A DNA stretch of 26,409 nt from a virus. The DNA lies in the IMG/VR virus record IMGVR_UViG_3300009079_000105, positions 1-26,409 of that record. One strand, written 5' to 3'. The translations under genes and the position numbers were made by a program. Below, piece by piece: positions 1 to 9,349 of this stretch (within the stretch, counting starts at the first letter, position 1; the number at the start of each line of letters is the position of its first letter). The notes beneath the pieces were generated by a model that ran no database searches, was not told where the DNA came from, and saw nothing but the letters and a program-made list of their open reading frames with translations.

Positions 1-1
1 A

Positions 2-2305
2 AGTGATCCGGTATCTACCCTAAGGAGTGCGTTAGACACTCGAGTCACATTAGAGATGCTTAACAAGAGCCCAGCTTTACGTTTACTCTATGATCAGTTT
101 GGTGGTAGAAAGAATAAGACATACGGTGGAGTTGACTTTCAGAACGACAAGACTCAAAACTTTACAGATTTTGAAAAGTACTTAAGACCCATGGAAGCGG
201 TACTTGGGAGCTTTAGGGTTAAGGCTAAGTCTTATGGTAAGCGTAAGAAAGCTATCTCTACCTTAGTTTATGACTTTTATCTTAATGAAATAAAGAAAGT
301 CACTAAGACAGATGAGAAGGGTAATGTAAAAACTATGAGTGGTGAGCAGGTTATTGCCGCTATAGATTGGAACAACCTTTCAAAGCCAGAGTACACCGAG
401 AATACTGTAGCTCTTAAGGAGTTTATACAAGAACTGTATAACGTTGATGATGCTATGTATCAAAACGTAACAGCTGTACAAGAGATGTCAGGATCAAGCA
501 AGATAGGTAACCTTCAGGATCACATATTTAGAAGTAAAAGCTTTTTAAAATCTGCTATTGCTAAGAATAAAGAAGAGTTTATTAACCTATTAGCTGAAGA
601 GTATGGTCTCAGTAGAGATGTAGCAGCTAGTGTTACTGATCTTATTGTAGATAACCCCGATGTGAATACATTAGATGAAGCTTTTGATTTGACTAAGGGT
701 GGTATACTACCTAAGACACACAAAAGAAGATCATTAAGTCTTTCGGATAACCCTAAGTTTGATAAGTTTGTAGAACAGGATTTGTTTAGAAACTTAGAGA
801 ACCTTATGAAAGGGTCTGCTCGTTACATGACAATGACTAAGTTTGTTGGACGTAACAGTGAAGTGCTACTACAGCAAATAACTGATGTGTACAATGACTT
901 GCGTGGTGATGCGGAGGTTAACTCTGAAGCTGAGAAAGAAGCCAGAAGAGTTGTAGAAGAGCTAGCGGCAAACCTTAGGGACCTTGTAAATGCTGACTCT
1001 GGTAACTATAAAAGAATTAATAACCCTACTATACGTGGGGCTCAGAAGTTCTTAACAGCTACAGCTACACTCAGTATGCTACCACTTGCAGCTATATCTT
1101 CTGTAGTAGAGTTCGCCCTAGTATTTAAGGGTGCATCTTTACAAACAATACATAAGAATGTAGGTAGTTTTGGTATACTTGTAGGCAAGGAGCTTCATGA
1201 GTACTTTAAGGAAGTTGGAAGGATTGCGGGGGTAACACCACAGTTTAGTAACTTTGACTCACAACTTAAGTCAAGAGCTCAAAGATTAGGTGAAGACTGG
1301 AGACATAAGGATATAGATGACCCTAGGAAACTCATAAGGGAAGCTGGTTTCTTATCTCAAAAGACTGGTGCAGCTACAGTGGTAGGTGTGTCTGAGTCTA
1401 ACCAGTTTACTGAAGCACTAATGAACTCTTTCTTTAAGATTATTGGTTTGCAAGGTATTACTAACCTTACCCGTACCATGAGAGCAGCTATATACAATGA
1501 CTTCTTAATTGAAAACTTAGACATAATACACAGACAAGAAGGTAAACCACCCACTAATGAATCTGCTGAATCTGAGAAAATGCTAAGGTATATAGGTATC
1601 CCTATAGACCGTATGCTTGACCTTTCACGTAGACTTAAAGTGGCTCAGGATACCGATGGTAACGTTAGTGAAGAGCTAATTGCAGCTTGGGATAGAGAGT
1701 TTAATAATGGATTAATTAACTTTGTCAACGCTTCAGTACCAATGCCAGGAGCTATGAGCAGACCACTGTTCTATAGTAACCAGCACTTTGCAATGTTCAC
1801 TCAGTTCCAAGGTTTTATCTCTGAGTTTACAGCTAATCACTTACCTAATATGTGGGACACTGTTAAGACTGCAAACCCAGGGATGAAGTTTTCTGTCTTT
1901 GCATCTATCATGTCTATGCTTATGCTAGGCTATGCATCTCAGTACCTCAAGGACCTTATAAAATATGGAGAAGGATCACCATACTTATCAGATCAAGAGA
2001 AGTATTTGAGAGCATTGTACTCTACAGGATTGTTAGGTACAACAGAAAGAATATGGAGTAACAACTACATCTTACCTTTGTATAAGGATAGAAGTAGAAA
2101 TGCAACAGAAGCGATTTGGAACTTTGCGTCAGGAGAAGCCCCTGTCACAGGTATCTTTGAGAATGTAGTGGGCTTCGGACGGAGTGCAATGGAAGGTGAT
2201 ACAAGAGGTACCTTTAAAAGAGGTTTAGGTCTAACACCATTAGGCCCCTTTAAGCACAGACTATACGACACATCCGTAGAACAAGGTTGGATAACAGGAG
2301 AATAG
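2..2305 (+). CDS. Probable internal virion / DNA-ejection protein, 5' end outside window
   Basis: The reading frame is open from the first bases of the window, and the first ATG (56) has no convincing ribosome site. The gene therefore almost certainly begins upstream and only its last ~767 codons are present. The visible part is rich in charged helices and has two hydrophobic stretches, at about residues 330-356 and 615-635 counted from that ATG. These could insert in or cross a membrane. The C-terminal ~130 residues are aromatic- and Gly-rich. I recognise no catalytic motif. Size, mixed helical/hydrophobic make-up and position directly before a second giant gene, at the end of a rightward operon facing the replication genes, fit the large internal virion proteins of podoviruses (T7 gp15/gp16 class). 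That assignment rests on context, not on a recognised domain. The next gene starts 3 nt after its stop. Confidence 0.6.
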   Translation, partial: SDPVSTLRSALDTRVTLEMLNKSPALRLLYDQFGGRKNKTYGGVDFQNDKTQNFTDFEKYLRPMEAVLGSFRVKAKSYGKRKKAISTLVYDFYLNEIKKVTKTDEKGNVKTMSGEQVIAAIDWNNLSKPEYTENTVALKEFIQELYNVDDAMYQNVTAVQEMSGSSKIGNLQDHIFRSKSFLKSAIAKNKEEFINLLAEEYGLSRDVAASVTDLIVDNPDVNTLDEAFDLTKGGILPKTHKRRSLSLSDNPKFDKFVEQDLFRNLENLMKGSARYMTMTKFVGRNSEVLLQQITDVYNDLRGDAEVNSEAEKEARRVVEELAANLRDLVNADSGNYKRINNPTIRGAQKFLTATATLSMLPLAAISSVVEFALVFKGASLQTIHKNVGSFGILVGKELHEYFKEVGRIAGVTPQFSNFDSQLKSRAQRLGEDWRHKDIDDPRKLIREAGFLSQKTGAATVVGVSESNQFTEALMNSFFKIIGLQGITNLTRTMRAAIYNDFLIENLDIIHRQEGKPPTNESAESEKMLRYIGIPIDRMLDLSRRLKVAQDTDGNVSEELIAAWDREFNNGLINFVNASVPMPGAMSRPLFYSNQHFAMFTQFQGFISEFTANHLPNMWDTVKTANPGMKFSVFASIMSMLMLGYASQYLKDLIKYGEGSPYLSDQEKYLRALYSTGLLGTTERIWSNNYILPLYKDRSRNATEAIWNFASGEAPVTGIFENVVGFGRSAMEGDTRGTFKRGLGLTPLGPFKHRLYDTSVEQGWITGE

Positions 2306-2308
2306 CTA

Positions 2309-5300
2309 ATGGCTAGACGAGCAGGCGGAGGGTCTACGATTGTAGGCCCTAAGGATGTTACACCAGAACAAGAACAAGCTAGGTTAGATGAATCACTAGC
2401 AGCCCTAAGGGCTACGGCAGCCAAAGGACAGGCTGAACGTGACAAGATGGATGAAGTTATTGGGGCTACGGAAGGCCCCCTTGACTTACCTTCAGAGCAG
2501 GTTACGGAACAACTAACACAGGAAACAGAAGCTGCAAAGATCCTACCACAAATAGAGATCCCAGCGACCCCTGATGTATCTGAAGATAATACTTTAGCAG
2601 AACTATCTGCAAGACAGAGGGAAGCTGAGAGGGTGCCAGGGCTTCTTGAGCGTACAGGGATAACACCTGTAACTGAAGGTGGTACTACTAGGCTTAAAGG
2701 TGCTGAGAATGCTTTTGGTCTTGAGATGGTTGATAGGCTTAGGGGTTTTACTGATAGGGTTTCTACTCAATTAGATCCTGTATCATTACCTATATCTAGA
2801 GCTGCAGATATGGACCCTAATAATCCATTGTTTGATGATCAGCTTGAAAAGTTTAATACCGATGACCCAGAACAAACCTTACGTATGAATAAAGGTGAGG
2901 GTGCTTTAGCACTTACTAAGTCTAATGTTTTGTTGTCAAGACAAGGGTTGGGTATAGGTAAATGGAACCCTGATTGGAACCCTGCTGAAGTAGACATTGA
3001 TAGTAATGGTAAGCTTACTAACTACAACGACTTAACTACTGTGCAACCAGCAATAATTGATCCTGTATATGGCATAGGTGTAGCCTCTGTAATAGAACCT
3101 TTTTTACTACAACAAGAAGCTATGGATGCTATTGCTGTACTTGATGAAGATCAAGGGGGAAGGCCTAAGGAAGAATCTCAGGATTTTTCTATGCAGGCTG
3201 GAGGTCGTGAACTTTTTAAGGCTTTACGTAAAATGCGTTCTGAAATTGAAGGCGAACCCTCTGACTCTTATGTGGCAGATTATGAAAACTTTACACCTGA
3301 AGCTTTTGAGCTTATTTTTAAATGGGGTTTAGATACCTATGCTCAAGCTAACCCAGAGATGGTTACAATAATTCCAGGTATTAAGGGAGAAGCTACTAGA
3401 GGTTATGCGTTGACTCGTGAAGGTATGGATACGTTAGAGCGTGAAGTTGATAAGTATAGACCTGTAGACTTTGACTATCCACTTATGGTTGAGACATCAC
3501 CTGAGGGGACCTTTCAGTATGAGCAAAGGACTGCACGAGGTAGTACAGGACAGAACCCTAATAGAGATCCGTCTATAGTAGAGGAAGCTAAGTATAACGC
3601 ACACCAAGTTAACATAGTGTTTGACAATCAACGTACTAAGATTGCTACACTATTTGGTGCTCATGCACTTGCTACTGCACCTGTAGAAGGTAGACAGGAA
3701 GGTACAAACTTTACTCTTGATGCGTTTGATATAGGCCCTCAAAGATACTTGAAGATTAAGAGTATTGCTGCTAAACAACAAAGTCTTGTAGAGAAATATA
3801 AGATAGATCGTGAAGAGGTTAAGGCTCAAATAGAAGAAAACCCACTACCTTTCTTATATGCTAAACTTGATAGGCTTAATGAGAATATTAAGTTTAGAGA
3901 AGAGTTGGTAGAAAAGTACACTAAACCTGAAGTTATTAAGCAGCTGTACTATCAACATGCTAATAAGAATCTTGAGGTCCTTGTGAATCTAGCTAAGTAT
4001 GATGGAGATACTTTTCATTATTCTTATTTTAATCAACGAGCTACCCAAAGACTAACTACTCATCAGAATAAGATGTCATTTCAAAACAATCACCTTGTAC
4101 GTAACGTAGTAGGGTCTGGTGTTAAGTATGACATACGCCCTATGAGTGGTTCCCCTAATGAAGTTTCTTTCTTAGAAAACATGGGGTACTTATTCTTTGA
4201 TGGTGCAGGTATGGTGCCACAAGCAGCAACTAATAGAGCAAGGCAGCACATAACCCAAAGGTCTCCTAGGTACAAGCGACTTGTAAGTATGGGGTCTAAG
4301 CTTAAGGATGCGTTAGATAACTATAACCCAGAAGTAACTAGGGGTCAGTTTAAAAACGTTAAGGTTACCCCTAAAGGTATCTCTGGTGTAGATGGTATTA
4401 AGGCTACAATGCCTGAGTCTATTATGAATGATACTGAAGTTAAGTCTTTCTTAGATGCTATGTCAGCTGAACCTGATTCACATAAACACTTTGTACAAGT
4501 TATGGATTATCTTATAGACTTGGCTAAGTATGATGAATCTATGAAAGCAGGTAAGTCATTCCATACTTCTATAAACTCTATTGAGGTTGATGGTATTTCT
4601 AACGGACTAGCTTCTATGTTTTCTGCATTAGGTATGGAAAGTAAACTATATAGGGTTGGAGTTAAGAGGGCTGCAGGTCAGGAGAAAATCCTTGGAAACT
4701 TTAAGGATATACCTAACAGGGATGCTTATGAAGGTAATATCAGAGCTACACTACAACAAAACCTTCAAGAGTTTTTATCAGACGATTTAGGTGTACTATA
4801 TGATTCCGCATGGATGCGTAAGTATGGTTATAATGAAACTCAAGTACCTATGCTACAAGAGATAATTAAAATTGCCTCTGATGACCGCAATGAAACTACT
4901 TTTAAAAAAATGCCACTTATGACGTTTAGTTATGGTCAAGAGTTACCTAATTTAATTGGATCTGTATATGACACTATCTTAGGTGACCCAGAACTTAAGG
5001 CTCTTATTGAAGATGCTTTCCCTGGGGGTATCCCTAAAGCTGCTGAGTTCCTTAACGATTTTAGGAATTTAGCTATCGAGTTAACTTTAGGTAGTGAGAT
5101 AACTAATTTTGCATCTAGTCTGAAAAGGTTTGTTGAAGTATCTTCTATGTATAATAGACCTGTAGTATTAGACAGTGCAGCTGGTGGTAAGATTTCTTTT
5201 GGTGGGTTTATTACTAAAGATGACCCTACTAAAAAGCAATATGCTACTAGACCTGCACCACCAATAGACAAAGGTGGTAGACAAATAAGCCGTAAGAAAC

Positions 5301-6136
5301 TAGAAGCCCAGATTAAGAAAGCTAAAACACCTAAACAAAAAGAAGCTTTGCAACGTCAGCTAGATAGACTACCCCCAGAAACTAAGGTTGTTATTAAGCC
5401 TAAGGTTTCTACGTTTAGTCCTCATGCTGAGAAGCAAGGTATGATTGGTGCAAGAGCCCGAGGTTCTATACTGATTGCTTTTGGTCAGGGTTTTGATGGT
5501 GCTACTATGCTTAATGTTTTTGCAGGTAAGAACTGGAATAATATTACTAAGCAGAATGGTGGTAGAACACCTTTTATTTTACCTATCTATGACGCTATTG
5601 TGACTGACCTAGGTTCTATGCAAGCATCAAGACAAGCTATTAATAATTCATGGGTTGATCTAACAACTAATGGTAAGGTTCTTAAAAGTTTACAAGATAA
5701 TGTAACAGGGAATGTTGTCTATGGAAGGAAAGAGTTTAAGCGGATGGCTGAAGAGTCTCCTAAGAAACTTATAGATCAGGAAGAACATGGAATGTTAGTA
5801 GGGTATATAGCCAGTAAACTAATCCGATTAACTTCAGCTGATCCAGACCTCAAGGAAGTAGGTAGGGATTTGCGTCAAGAGTTATTGGGTGAAGGTGCTA
5901 CATACTTAGACTTGTTTGCAGCTCAGGAGTTCTTACTTAAGAATGAGTATGAACTGGGTGATACTATCCCTGCACAAGTTAGCAAGTTAGTAAGGAATGC
6001 GAATGAAAGATCAAGGAAGGTAGCTCAGAATATCAAAAAGGATTATGATATTATGGGTACTGAAGCAGAGGTACTACAGTATGCTGCTGACGATTTAAAA
6101 CTTAGCAAAGTCCTTAAGACCTTTGACGAGGGATAG
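2309..6136 (+). CDS. Candidate virion-associated single-subunit RNA polymerase (N4 vRNAP-like, very divergent)
   Basis: This 1275-residue protein starts at an ATG 8 nt after AGGAG. It carries, in order, what look like the conserved blocks of single-subunit RNA polymerases. A T/DxxGR-like block holds R577-ATQ-R581, followed by a conserved-looking N587, Q592 and R598. Motif A is EVDGISNG with D761 as the putative metal ligand. Motif B is K867-MPLMTFSYG with Y875. Motif C is PIYDAIVTD with D1095. The spacing D761-Y875-D1095 (114 and 220) lies between T7 RNAP (102 and 173) and N4 virion RNAP (119 and 273, as I recall its catalytic residues). The first ~550 residues are unrecognised; residues ~995-1030 are a Lys-rich predicted helix. 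Placement as the last gene of the late operon, behind a probable ejection protein, fits a polymerase packaged in the capsid. The TxxGR glycine is replaced by Gln, so activity is unproven. The alternative is an unrelated internal virion protein. Confidence 0.62.
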   Translation: MARRAGGGSTIVGPKDVTPEQEQARLDESLAALRATAAKGQAERDKMDEVIGATEGPLDLPSEQVTEQLTQETEAAKILPQIEIPATPDVSEDNTLAELSARQREAERVPGLLERTGITPVTEGGTTRLKGAENAFGLEMVDRLRGFTDRVSTQLDPVSLPISRAADMDPNNPLFDDQLEKFNTDDPEQTLRMNKGEGALALTKSNVLLSRQGLGIGKWNPDWNPAEVDIDSNGKLTNYNDLTTVQPAIIDPVYGIGVASVIEPFLLQQEAMDAIAVLDEDQGGRPKEESQDFSMQAGGRELFKALRKMRSEIEGEPSDSYVADYENFTPEAFELIFKWGLDTYAQANPEMVTIIPGIKGEATRGYALTREGMDTLEREVDKYRPVDFDYPLMVETSPEGTFQYEQRTARGSTGQNPNRDPSIVEEAKYNAHQVNIVFDNQRTKIATLFGAHALATAPVEGRQEGTNFTLDAFDIGPQRYLKIKSIAAKQQSLVEKYKIDREEVKAQIEENPLPFLYAKLDRLNENIKFREELVEKYTKPEVIKQLYYQHANKNLEVLVNLAKYDGDTFHYSYFNQRATQRLTTHQNKMSFQNNHLVRNVVGSGVKYDIRPMSGSPNEVSFLENMGYLFFDGAGMVPQAATNRARQHITQRSPRYKRLVSMGSKLKDALDNYNPEVTRGQFKNVKVTPKGISGVDGIKATMPESIMNDTEVKSFLDAMSAEPDSHKHFVQVMDYLIDLAKYDESMKAGKSFHTSINSIEVDGISNGLASMFSALGMESKLYRVGVKRAAGQEKILGNFKDIPNRDAYEGNIRATLQQNLQEFLSDDLGVLYDSAWMRKYGYNETQVPMLQEIIKIASDDRNETTFKKMPLMTFSYGQELPNLIGSVYDTILGDPELKALIEDAFPGGIPKAAEFLNDFRNLAIELTLGSEITNFASSLKRFVEVSSMYNRPVVLDSAAGGKISFGGFITKDDPTKKQYATRPAPPIDKGGRQISRKKLEAQIKKAKTPKQKEALQRQLDRLPPETKVVIKPKVSTFSPHAEKQGMIGARARGSILIAFGQGFDGATMLNVFAGKNWNNITKQNGGRTPFILPIYDAIVTDLGSMQASRQAINNSWVDLTTNGKVLKSLQDNVTGNVVYGRKEFKRMAEESPKKLIDQEEHGMLVGYIASKLIRLTSADPDLKEVGRDLRQELLGEGATYLDLFAAQEFLLKNEYELGDTIPAQVSKLVRNANERSRKVAQNIKKDYDIMGTEAEVLQYAADDLKLSKVLKTFDEG

Positions 6137-6164
6137 GAACTTACCCGACTTATACTAATAGCAA

Positions 6165-6191
6165 TAAAAAAAGGGGCCCGCTAAGGCCCCT
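6165..6191 (-). terminator. Rho-independent terminator of the leftward block
   Basis: The 7-bp perfect stem AGGGGCC/GGCCCCT (6172-6191) has a 6-nt loop. On the minus strand it is followed directly by seven T (A run at 6165-6171). It lies past the last leftward gene and ends that transcript. Confidence 0.85.
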
Positions 6192-6194
6192 CTT

Positions 6195-6222
6195 GGACCC
6201 CTTAATTGGGGTCCTTTTTTTT
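6195..6222 (+). terminator. Rho-independent terminator of the rightward late operon
   Basis: The 7-bp perfect stem GGACCCC/GGGGTCC (6195-6214) has loop TTAATT and is followed by eight T (6215-6222). It lies ~60 nt after the stop of the 1275-residue gene. The T run overlaps the stop codon of the convergent leftward gene, so the two operons are packed end to end. Confidence 0.9.
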
Positions 6223-6487
6223 AATAACCTTTCTTATTTAAGATAGGCTCTGCATGGTTAACGGTAGCTCTAGCTTTGTTTGCTAGATCGTTAGCCATCC
6301 TTTCAGCTACCTCAGGGTCTAAGCCCTGGGCAATGTACCCTGCAAAGTTCTCTGCAGCTACATGTTCGATGATAGCATCATTGATCTCTGGTGTGTACGC
6401 TAGCTTAGGGTCTAGTCCTAACTCCTCAACGTAATCCATATCATCAATGCCATCATGCCTCATAATGTTATAAGACTTCTTACTCAT
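6221..6487 (-). CDS. Hypothetical protein, 88 aa
   Basis: This small acidic, helix-prone protein is not recognised. Its middle has a run resembling a UBA-like or short helical segment (AENFAGYIAQGLDPEVAERM), but the match is too weak to assign. The start ATG overlaps the stop of the upstream 69-aa gene by 8 nt. GGAG lies only 2-3 nt upstream with AAGGAAG further out, so translation is probably coupled. It is the last gene of the leftward block, and its stop codon lies inside the T tract of the convergent terminator. Confidence 0.75.
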   Translation of the reverse strand: MSKKSYNIMRHDGIDDMDYVEELGLDPKLAYTPEINDAIIEHVAAENFAGYIAQGLDPEVAERMANDLANKARATVNHAEPILNKKGY

Positions 6488-6689
6488 ACTCCACTTCCTT
6501 ATATACTTTACCGATTGATATATTAATAAATGGTAAGAGGATTATAACCCCTTCCATACACATGGTATCTATATCACCAGTCTCTCTGTTCATTGTCCAT
6601 ACTGGCCGTGAGTCTACAAACTCAAGGTCAATACCCACTCCATTTCTTAGCTCACCAGATATAATGGTATCTTTAATACTAAAATTCAT
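6480..6689 (-). CDS. Hypothetical protein, 69 aa
   Basis: This is a short protein with alternating beta-prone segments and a hydrophobic stretch near residues 45-60 (GVIILLPFINISIG). It is too short and mixed for a confident membrane call. The family is not recognised. The start codon shares a base with the stop of the MazG-like gene (TAATG) and AGGATGAG precedes it, showing coupling in the same transcript. It sits in the distal accessory tail of the leftward block, after the RNA polymerase gene. Confidence 0.7.
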   Translation of the reverse strand: MNFSIKDTIISGELRNGVGIDLEFVDSRPVWTMNRETGDIDTMCMEGVIILLPFINISIGKVYKEVEYE

Positions 6690-7027
6690 TACTCATCCTT
6701 TACGAATACGCCGTCAACCATTCGCCCTGTTCGTGTACTGATAACCTCATAGGCTTGATTGAGACAATCGTACAGGTTAGTGTTCCAAAGCTTTGATTGC
6801 ATGATTAGTGTTACAAGTATATCACCAATAGCATCCACAGCTTCCTCTCTGTCCTCAGCCTTGATGGCATCAAACAACTCTATTACTTCCTCTTCTGTCT
6901 TGGAGAACTGCTTTAGCTTACGCTCAGTAGACGGAGGAGCATCTGTAAGGATACCCTTAGACCACCCCCAATCAACTACTTTAGATTCCAGATCTTCAAA
7001 TATTTCATAACCACTAGACATCTTCAT
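6689..7027 (-). CDS. MazG-like nucleotide pyrophosphohydrolase
   Basis: This 112-residue protein has the arrangement of all-alpha NTP pyrophosphatases: an EEEVIEL helix at about residues 45-51, then EAVDAIGDILVTL at about 62-74. Together these give the ExxE...ExxD acidic metal site of the MazG/dUTPase-2-like fold. Such enzymes cleave NTPs or dNTPs to NMP and pyrophosphate. Phage copies are usually thought to adjust nucleotide pools or alarmone levels, but the substrate cannot be read from the sequence. The start at 7027 has GGAGGT 6 nt upstream; a second ATG two codons later (7021) is possible. It overlaps the end of the upstream 74-aa gene by 14 nt. Confidence 0.8.
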   Translation of the reverse strand: MKMSSGYEIFEDLESKVVDWGWSKGILTDAPPSTERKLKQFSKTEEEVIELFDAIKAEDREEAVDAIGDILVTLIMQSKLWNTNLYDCLNQAYEVISTRTGRMVDGVFVKDE

Positions 7028-7238
7028 TCATTACCTCCAAGGACCCAAGGGAAATCATATTAGCGTAGAGTTGGAACGCACCAATGATGGCTACGTTAGA
7101 TACCCTACCGTTATACTTAAGGATTATTTCTTCAAGGTCAGTGACTAAAGCCTCCTCAATCTTGAAGTGATCTTCCGTTAAAACTGGTGTGTCTGTATCT
7201 ACGACACCAGGCATTGTTAATACTTTTTTATTTTTCAT
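7014..7238 (-). CDS. Hypothetical protein, 74 aa
   Basis: This short protein has a basic N-terminus (KNKK) and two predicted amphipathic helices, about residues 25-41 and 47-65. I do not recognise the family. AAGGA lies about 8 nt before the ATG. It sits between the RNA polymerase gene (15-nt gap) and the MazG-like gene, so it belongs to the same leftward transcript. Confidence 0.7.
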   Translation of the reverse strand: MKNKKVLTMPGVVDTDTPVLTEDHFKIEEALVTDLEEIILKYNGRVSNVAIIGAFQLYANMISLGSLEVMNEDV

Positions 7239-7252
7239 ATGTAATCCTTAGG

Positions 7253-9349
7253 TTAAGAAAAGAAATAATCTGAGCTAACTACTTCCTCTACTTTGAGGGT
7301 TCCTAGCTCGGGTTGTTGTACAGAGTACCCTTTGAAGTTTTCAATCAACATGGATTGTATTCTATCAAAGAAGTTGTTTACGTTGTATAGCATAGCAAAT
7401 TGCCACTTAGTGTGCTCGACTAATTTATCTATGTCACAAGCATGGGTAGAGAATGAATCATGGATAGCCCCAAAGGTCCCAGGGAATGCTTCAATAACCT
7501 TAGCCATATGGGCTGCATCCATTGAGTGTACAAAGTTAGGTGAACATCCAGATGCAAAGGACCTTCTACAAGGTATTCTGTTACCCTCTTTCGTGGTTAC
7601 AGGTATCTTTACACTATGTCCTATCCTACCTACTGTACGTATGGTGCTTCGGAACGTCATGTTCTTTTGCTTCCATACCTCATAGAGCACAGGGAACCCT
7701 GAGGGTGTAGTCCATTGTAGACAAGTCTCTCCGCTTTCGATTATAAAGTTAGTTACCTTCTGCAGAAACTTCATGGTCTTTAGGGGACCAACACATGTAT
7801 CGTTAATAGCAAGGATTAGATTACGTGCAAGTAACTCAGAGTCCTCTTTGGTTACCTTATACTTCTTATGGTAACCTTCAACCTTACAATCATGATACAT
7901 ATTCTCTGCTATCTTACGTTGACCTGCAGAGTAGGCTCTTGTCATAGACCCACGTTTAGCGATCCCTTTCCTAATACACTTCATTGGCATATTACGTTCA
8001 GCAAACCAATCAGGCATTCTCTTTATTAATCGTTTAGCTACTTGTACATAGAAGTCTTTCTGTATCTCTTGGGGTACAAGGGACACTAACTCACCTGCTT
8101 GTTTGTCTTTGGACATTGCAGCTAGGTGTTGCCACCCATTGTTACTGCCATCTACAGGTATTGGTAAGTGTGACTTGTAATCCTCACCAGTATCAAGGTA
8201 TCCCTTAAGGTCCAGTGCACATGCCAATAGAGTTACTGGTTTCTCTGCGTCCATCTTGAACTCCAGGTTCTTTGCAGAATCCAGAATCATATTGATGTTC
8301 TTCAGAGTCCATTGTGCTCTATCATCTAAGGTCATCTTGTCTACTGATATAGTATCCAAGCCTTCCTCTTCTAAGTGTGCCTTGTAATCTTTTCTTAGCC
8401 ACGGCATAGTCTCCAGCTCATCTAACGTATATGACTTGTTGTATGAACAGGCAGTATGTATGCACAGCCAATAGTAACCTCGAGGTCCTAGGCGTTTACC
8501 TTCATCAAACTCAAACAAACCCTTAGCTATATCAGAGCCTTGGAAGTTTAAGAATGATTCCGTGTAGTATACCCTACCTCTATAATCACATTCGACTGCT
8601 TGATAGAAAGTCTGATCACCAATTGCATTAGCCTTGTTCAGTACGAACTTCATTTCAATACGTTTAGACTTACCCTTATCGGATGAGTCTTTCATATCTA
8701 CAAACTTAGATACGTTATCTCTCATAGCCTTTACAAGGGTAGTGTTTAAACGCCATGGAACTCTCTGTAGCTTGTCTAAAGCTTTTACAAAGGGCTCATC
8801 AAGGCATTGGTTAAAGTCTCTCTCAGAGGTCATACGTTTGATATACGGCCTCTTGGTTATTGGGTTACGTAAGCCAGTTATACGTGGGAATTTCCTGAAG
8901 CTAGTACCTGTTAAGGTTGACCCTTCATATGCGGGTGGTATGTCTCCTAGTTTTTCCCAAGTATCTGTAAGGTATATCACATAAGGTGCACGATAACCTT
9001 CATACTCACGTTCAAGCTCCATGTACCCTAAGATTATAAAGGCTTCTACAAACAAATCACCTACACAGAATAACTCTGTATACGTACTGTTAGTTAAACC
9101 TATCCTGGATACTACAGCTAACCCTATGGCTGATGATGTAGCGGTTAGTTTGAATGGTTTCCCATGGGCCCTACGGGACTTTAGGAACACACTCTGTGCA
9201 GCCTGTACTGCTGCAATAACTAACTCCTCATAGTCAACACCATAATCTACATGCCTGTTTAACAACTCGATGCCCGAGTGATTCCTACCTCGGGCACCTT
9301 CTCTATTACTTCTTATATACTCTGCTACTTTATGGATAGCATTAGTCAT
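7253..9349 (-). CDS. T7-like single-subunit DNA-directed RNA polymerase
   Basis: This 698-residue enzyme would transcribe phage promoters. All catalytic blocks are clear. D255-YRGR (R259) is the DxxGR motif. Motif A is PVDGSNNGWQHLAAM with D400. Motif B is K465-RGSMTRAY with Y473, the residue that selects ribonucleotides in T7 (Y639). NFVHSMDAAHM is followed by motif C, IHDSF, with D631. The C-terminus SDYFFS resembles the aromatic 'foot' that ends T7 RNAP. It is ~185 residues shorter than T7 RNAP (883 aa), mostly at the N-terminus, so promoter-binding elements differ. Motif B reads Y-S-A-G rather than Y-G. The ATG directly follows the stop of the primase-helicase gene, with AGGAG 6 nt upstream. 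Unlike in T7, the gene is near the end of the early/middle block. Confidence 0.97.
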   Translation of the reverse strand: MTNAIHKVAEYIRSNREGARGRNHSGIELLNRHVDYGVDYEELVIAAVQAAQSVFLKSRRAHGKPFKLTATSSAIGLAVVSRIGLTNSTYTELFCVGDLFVEAFIILGYMELEREYEGYRAPYVIYLTDTWEKLGDIPPAYEGSTLTGTSFRKFPRITGLRNPITKRPYIKRMTSERDFNQCLDEPFVKALDKLQRVPWRLNTTLVKAMRDNVSKFVDMKDSSDKGKSKRIEMKFVLNKANAIGDQTFYQAVECDYRGRVYYTESFLNFQGSDIAKGLFEFDEGKRLGPRGYYWLCIHTACSYNKSYTLDELETMPWLRKDYKAHLEEEGLDTISVDKMTLDDRAQWTLKNINMILDSAKNLEFKMDAEKPVTLLACALDLKGYLDTGEDYKSHLPIPVDGSNNGWQHLAAMSKDKQAGELVSLVPQEIQKDFYVQVAKRLIKRMPDWFAERNMPMKCIRKGIAKRGSMTRAYSAGQRKIAENMYHDCKVEGYHKKYKVTKEDSELLARNLILAINDTCVGPLKTMKFLQKVTNFIIESGETCLQWTTPSGFPVLYEVWKQKNMTFRSTIRTVGRIGHSVKIPVTTKEGNRIPCRRSFASGCSPNFVHSMDAAHMAKVIEAFPGTFGAIHDSFSTHACDIDKLVEHTKWQFAMLYNVNNFFDRIQSMLIENFKGYSVQQPELGTLKVEEVVSSDYFFS

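Noticed and set aside
56-58. ATG at 56 as the true start of the first gene
   Set aside because: The frame stays open to base 2 and no ribosome site precedes this ATG, so the gene is treated as truncated by the window edge.
2065-2445. Antisense ORF of 126 codons under the two large rightward genes
   Set aside because: It is a shadow of coding DNA, has no ribosome site or recognisable domain, and straddles the junction of two confident genes.
7293-7685. Plus-strand ORF of 130 codons inside the RNA polymerase gene
   Set aside because: It is antisense to highly conserved RNAP motifs (motif C region) and has no independent support.
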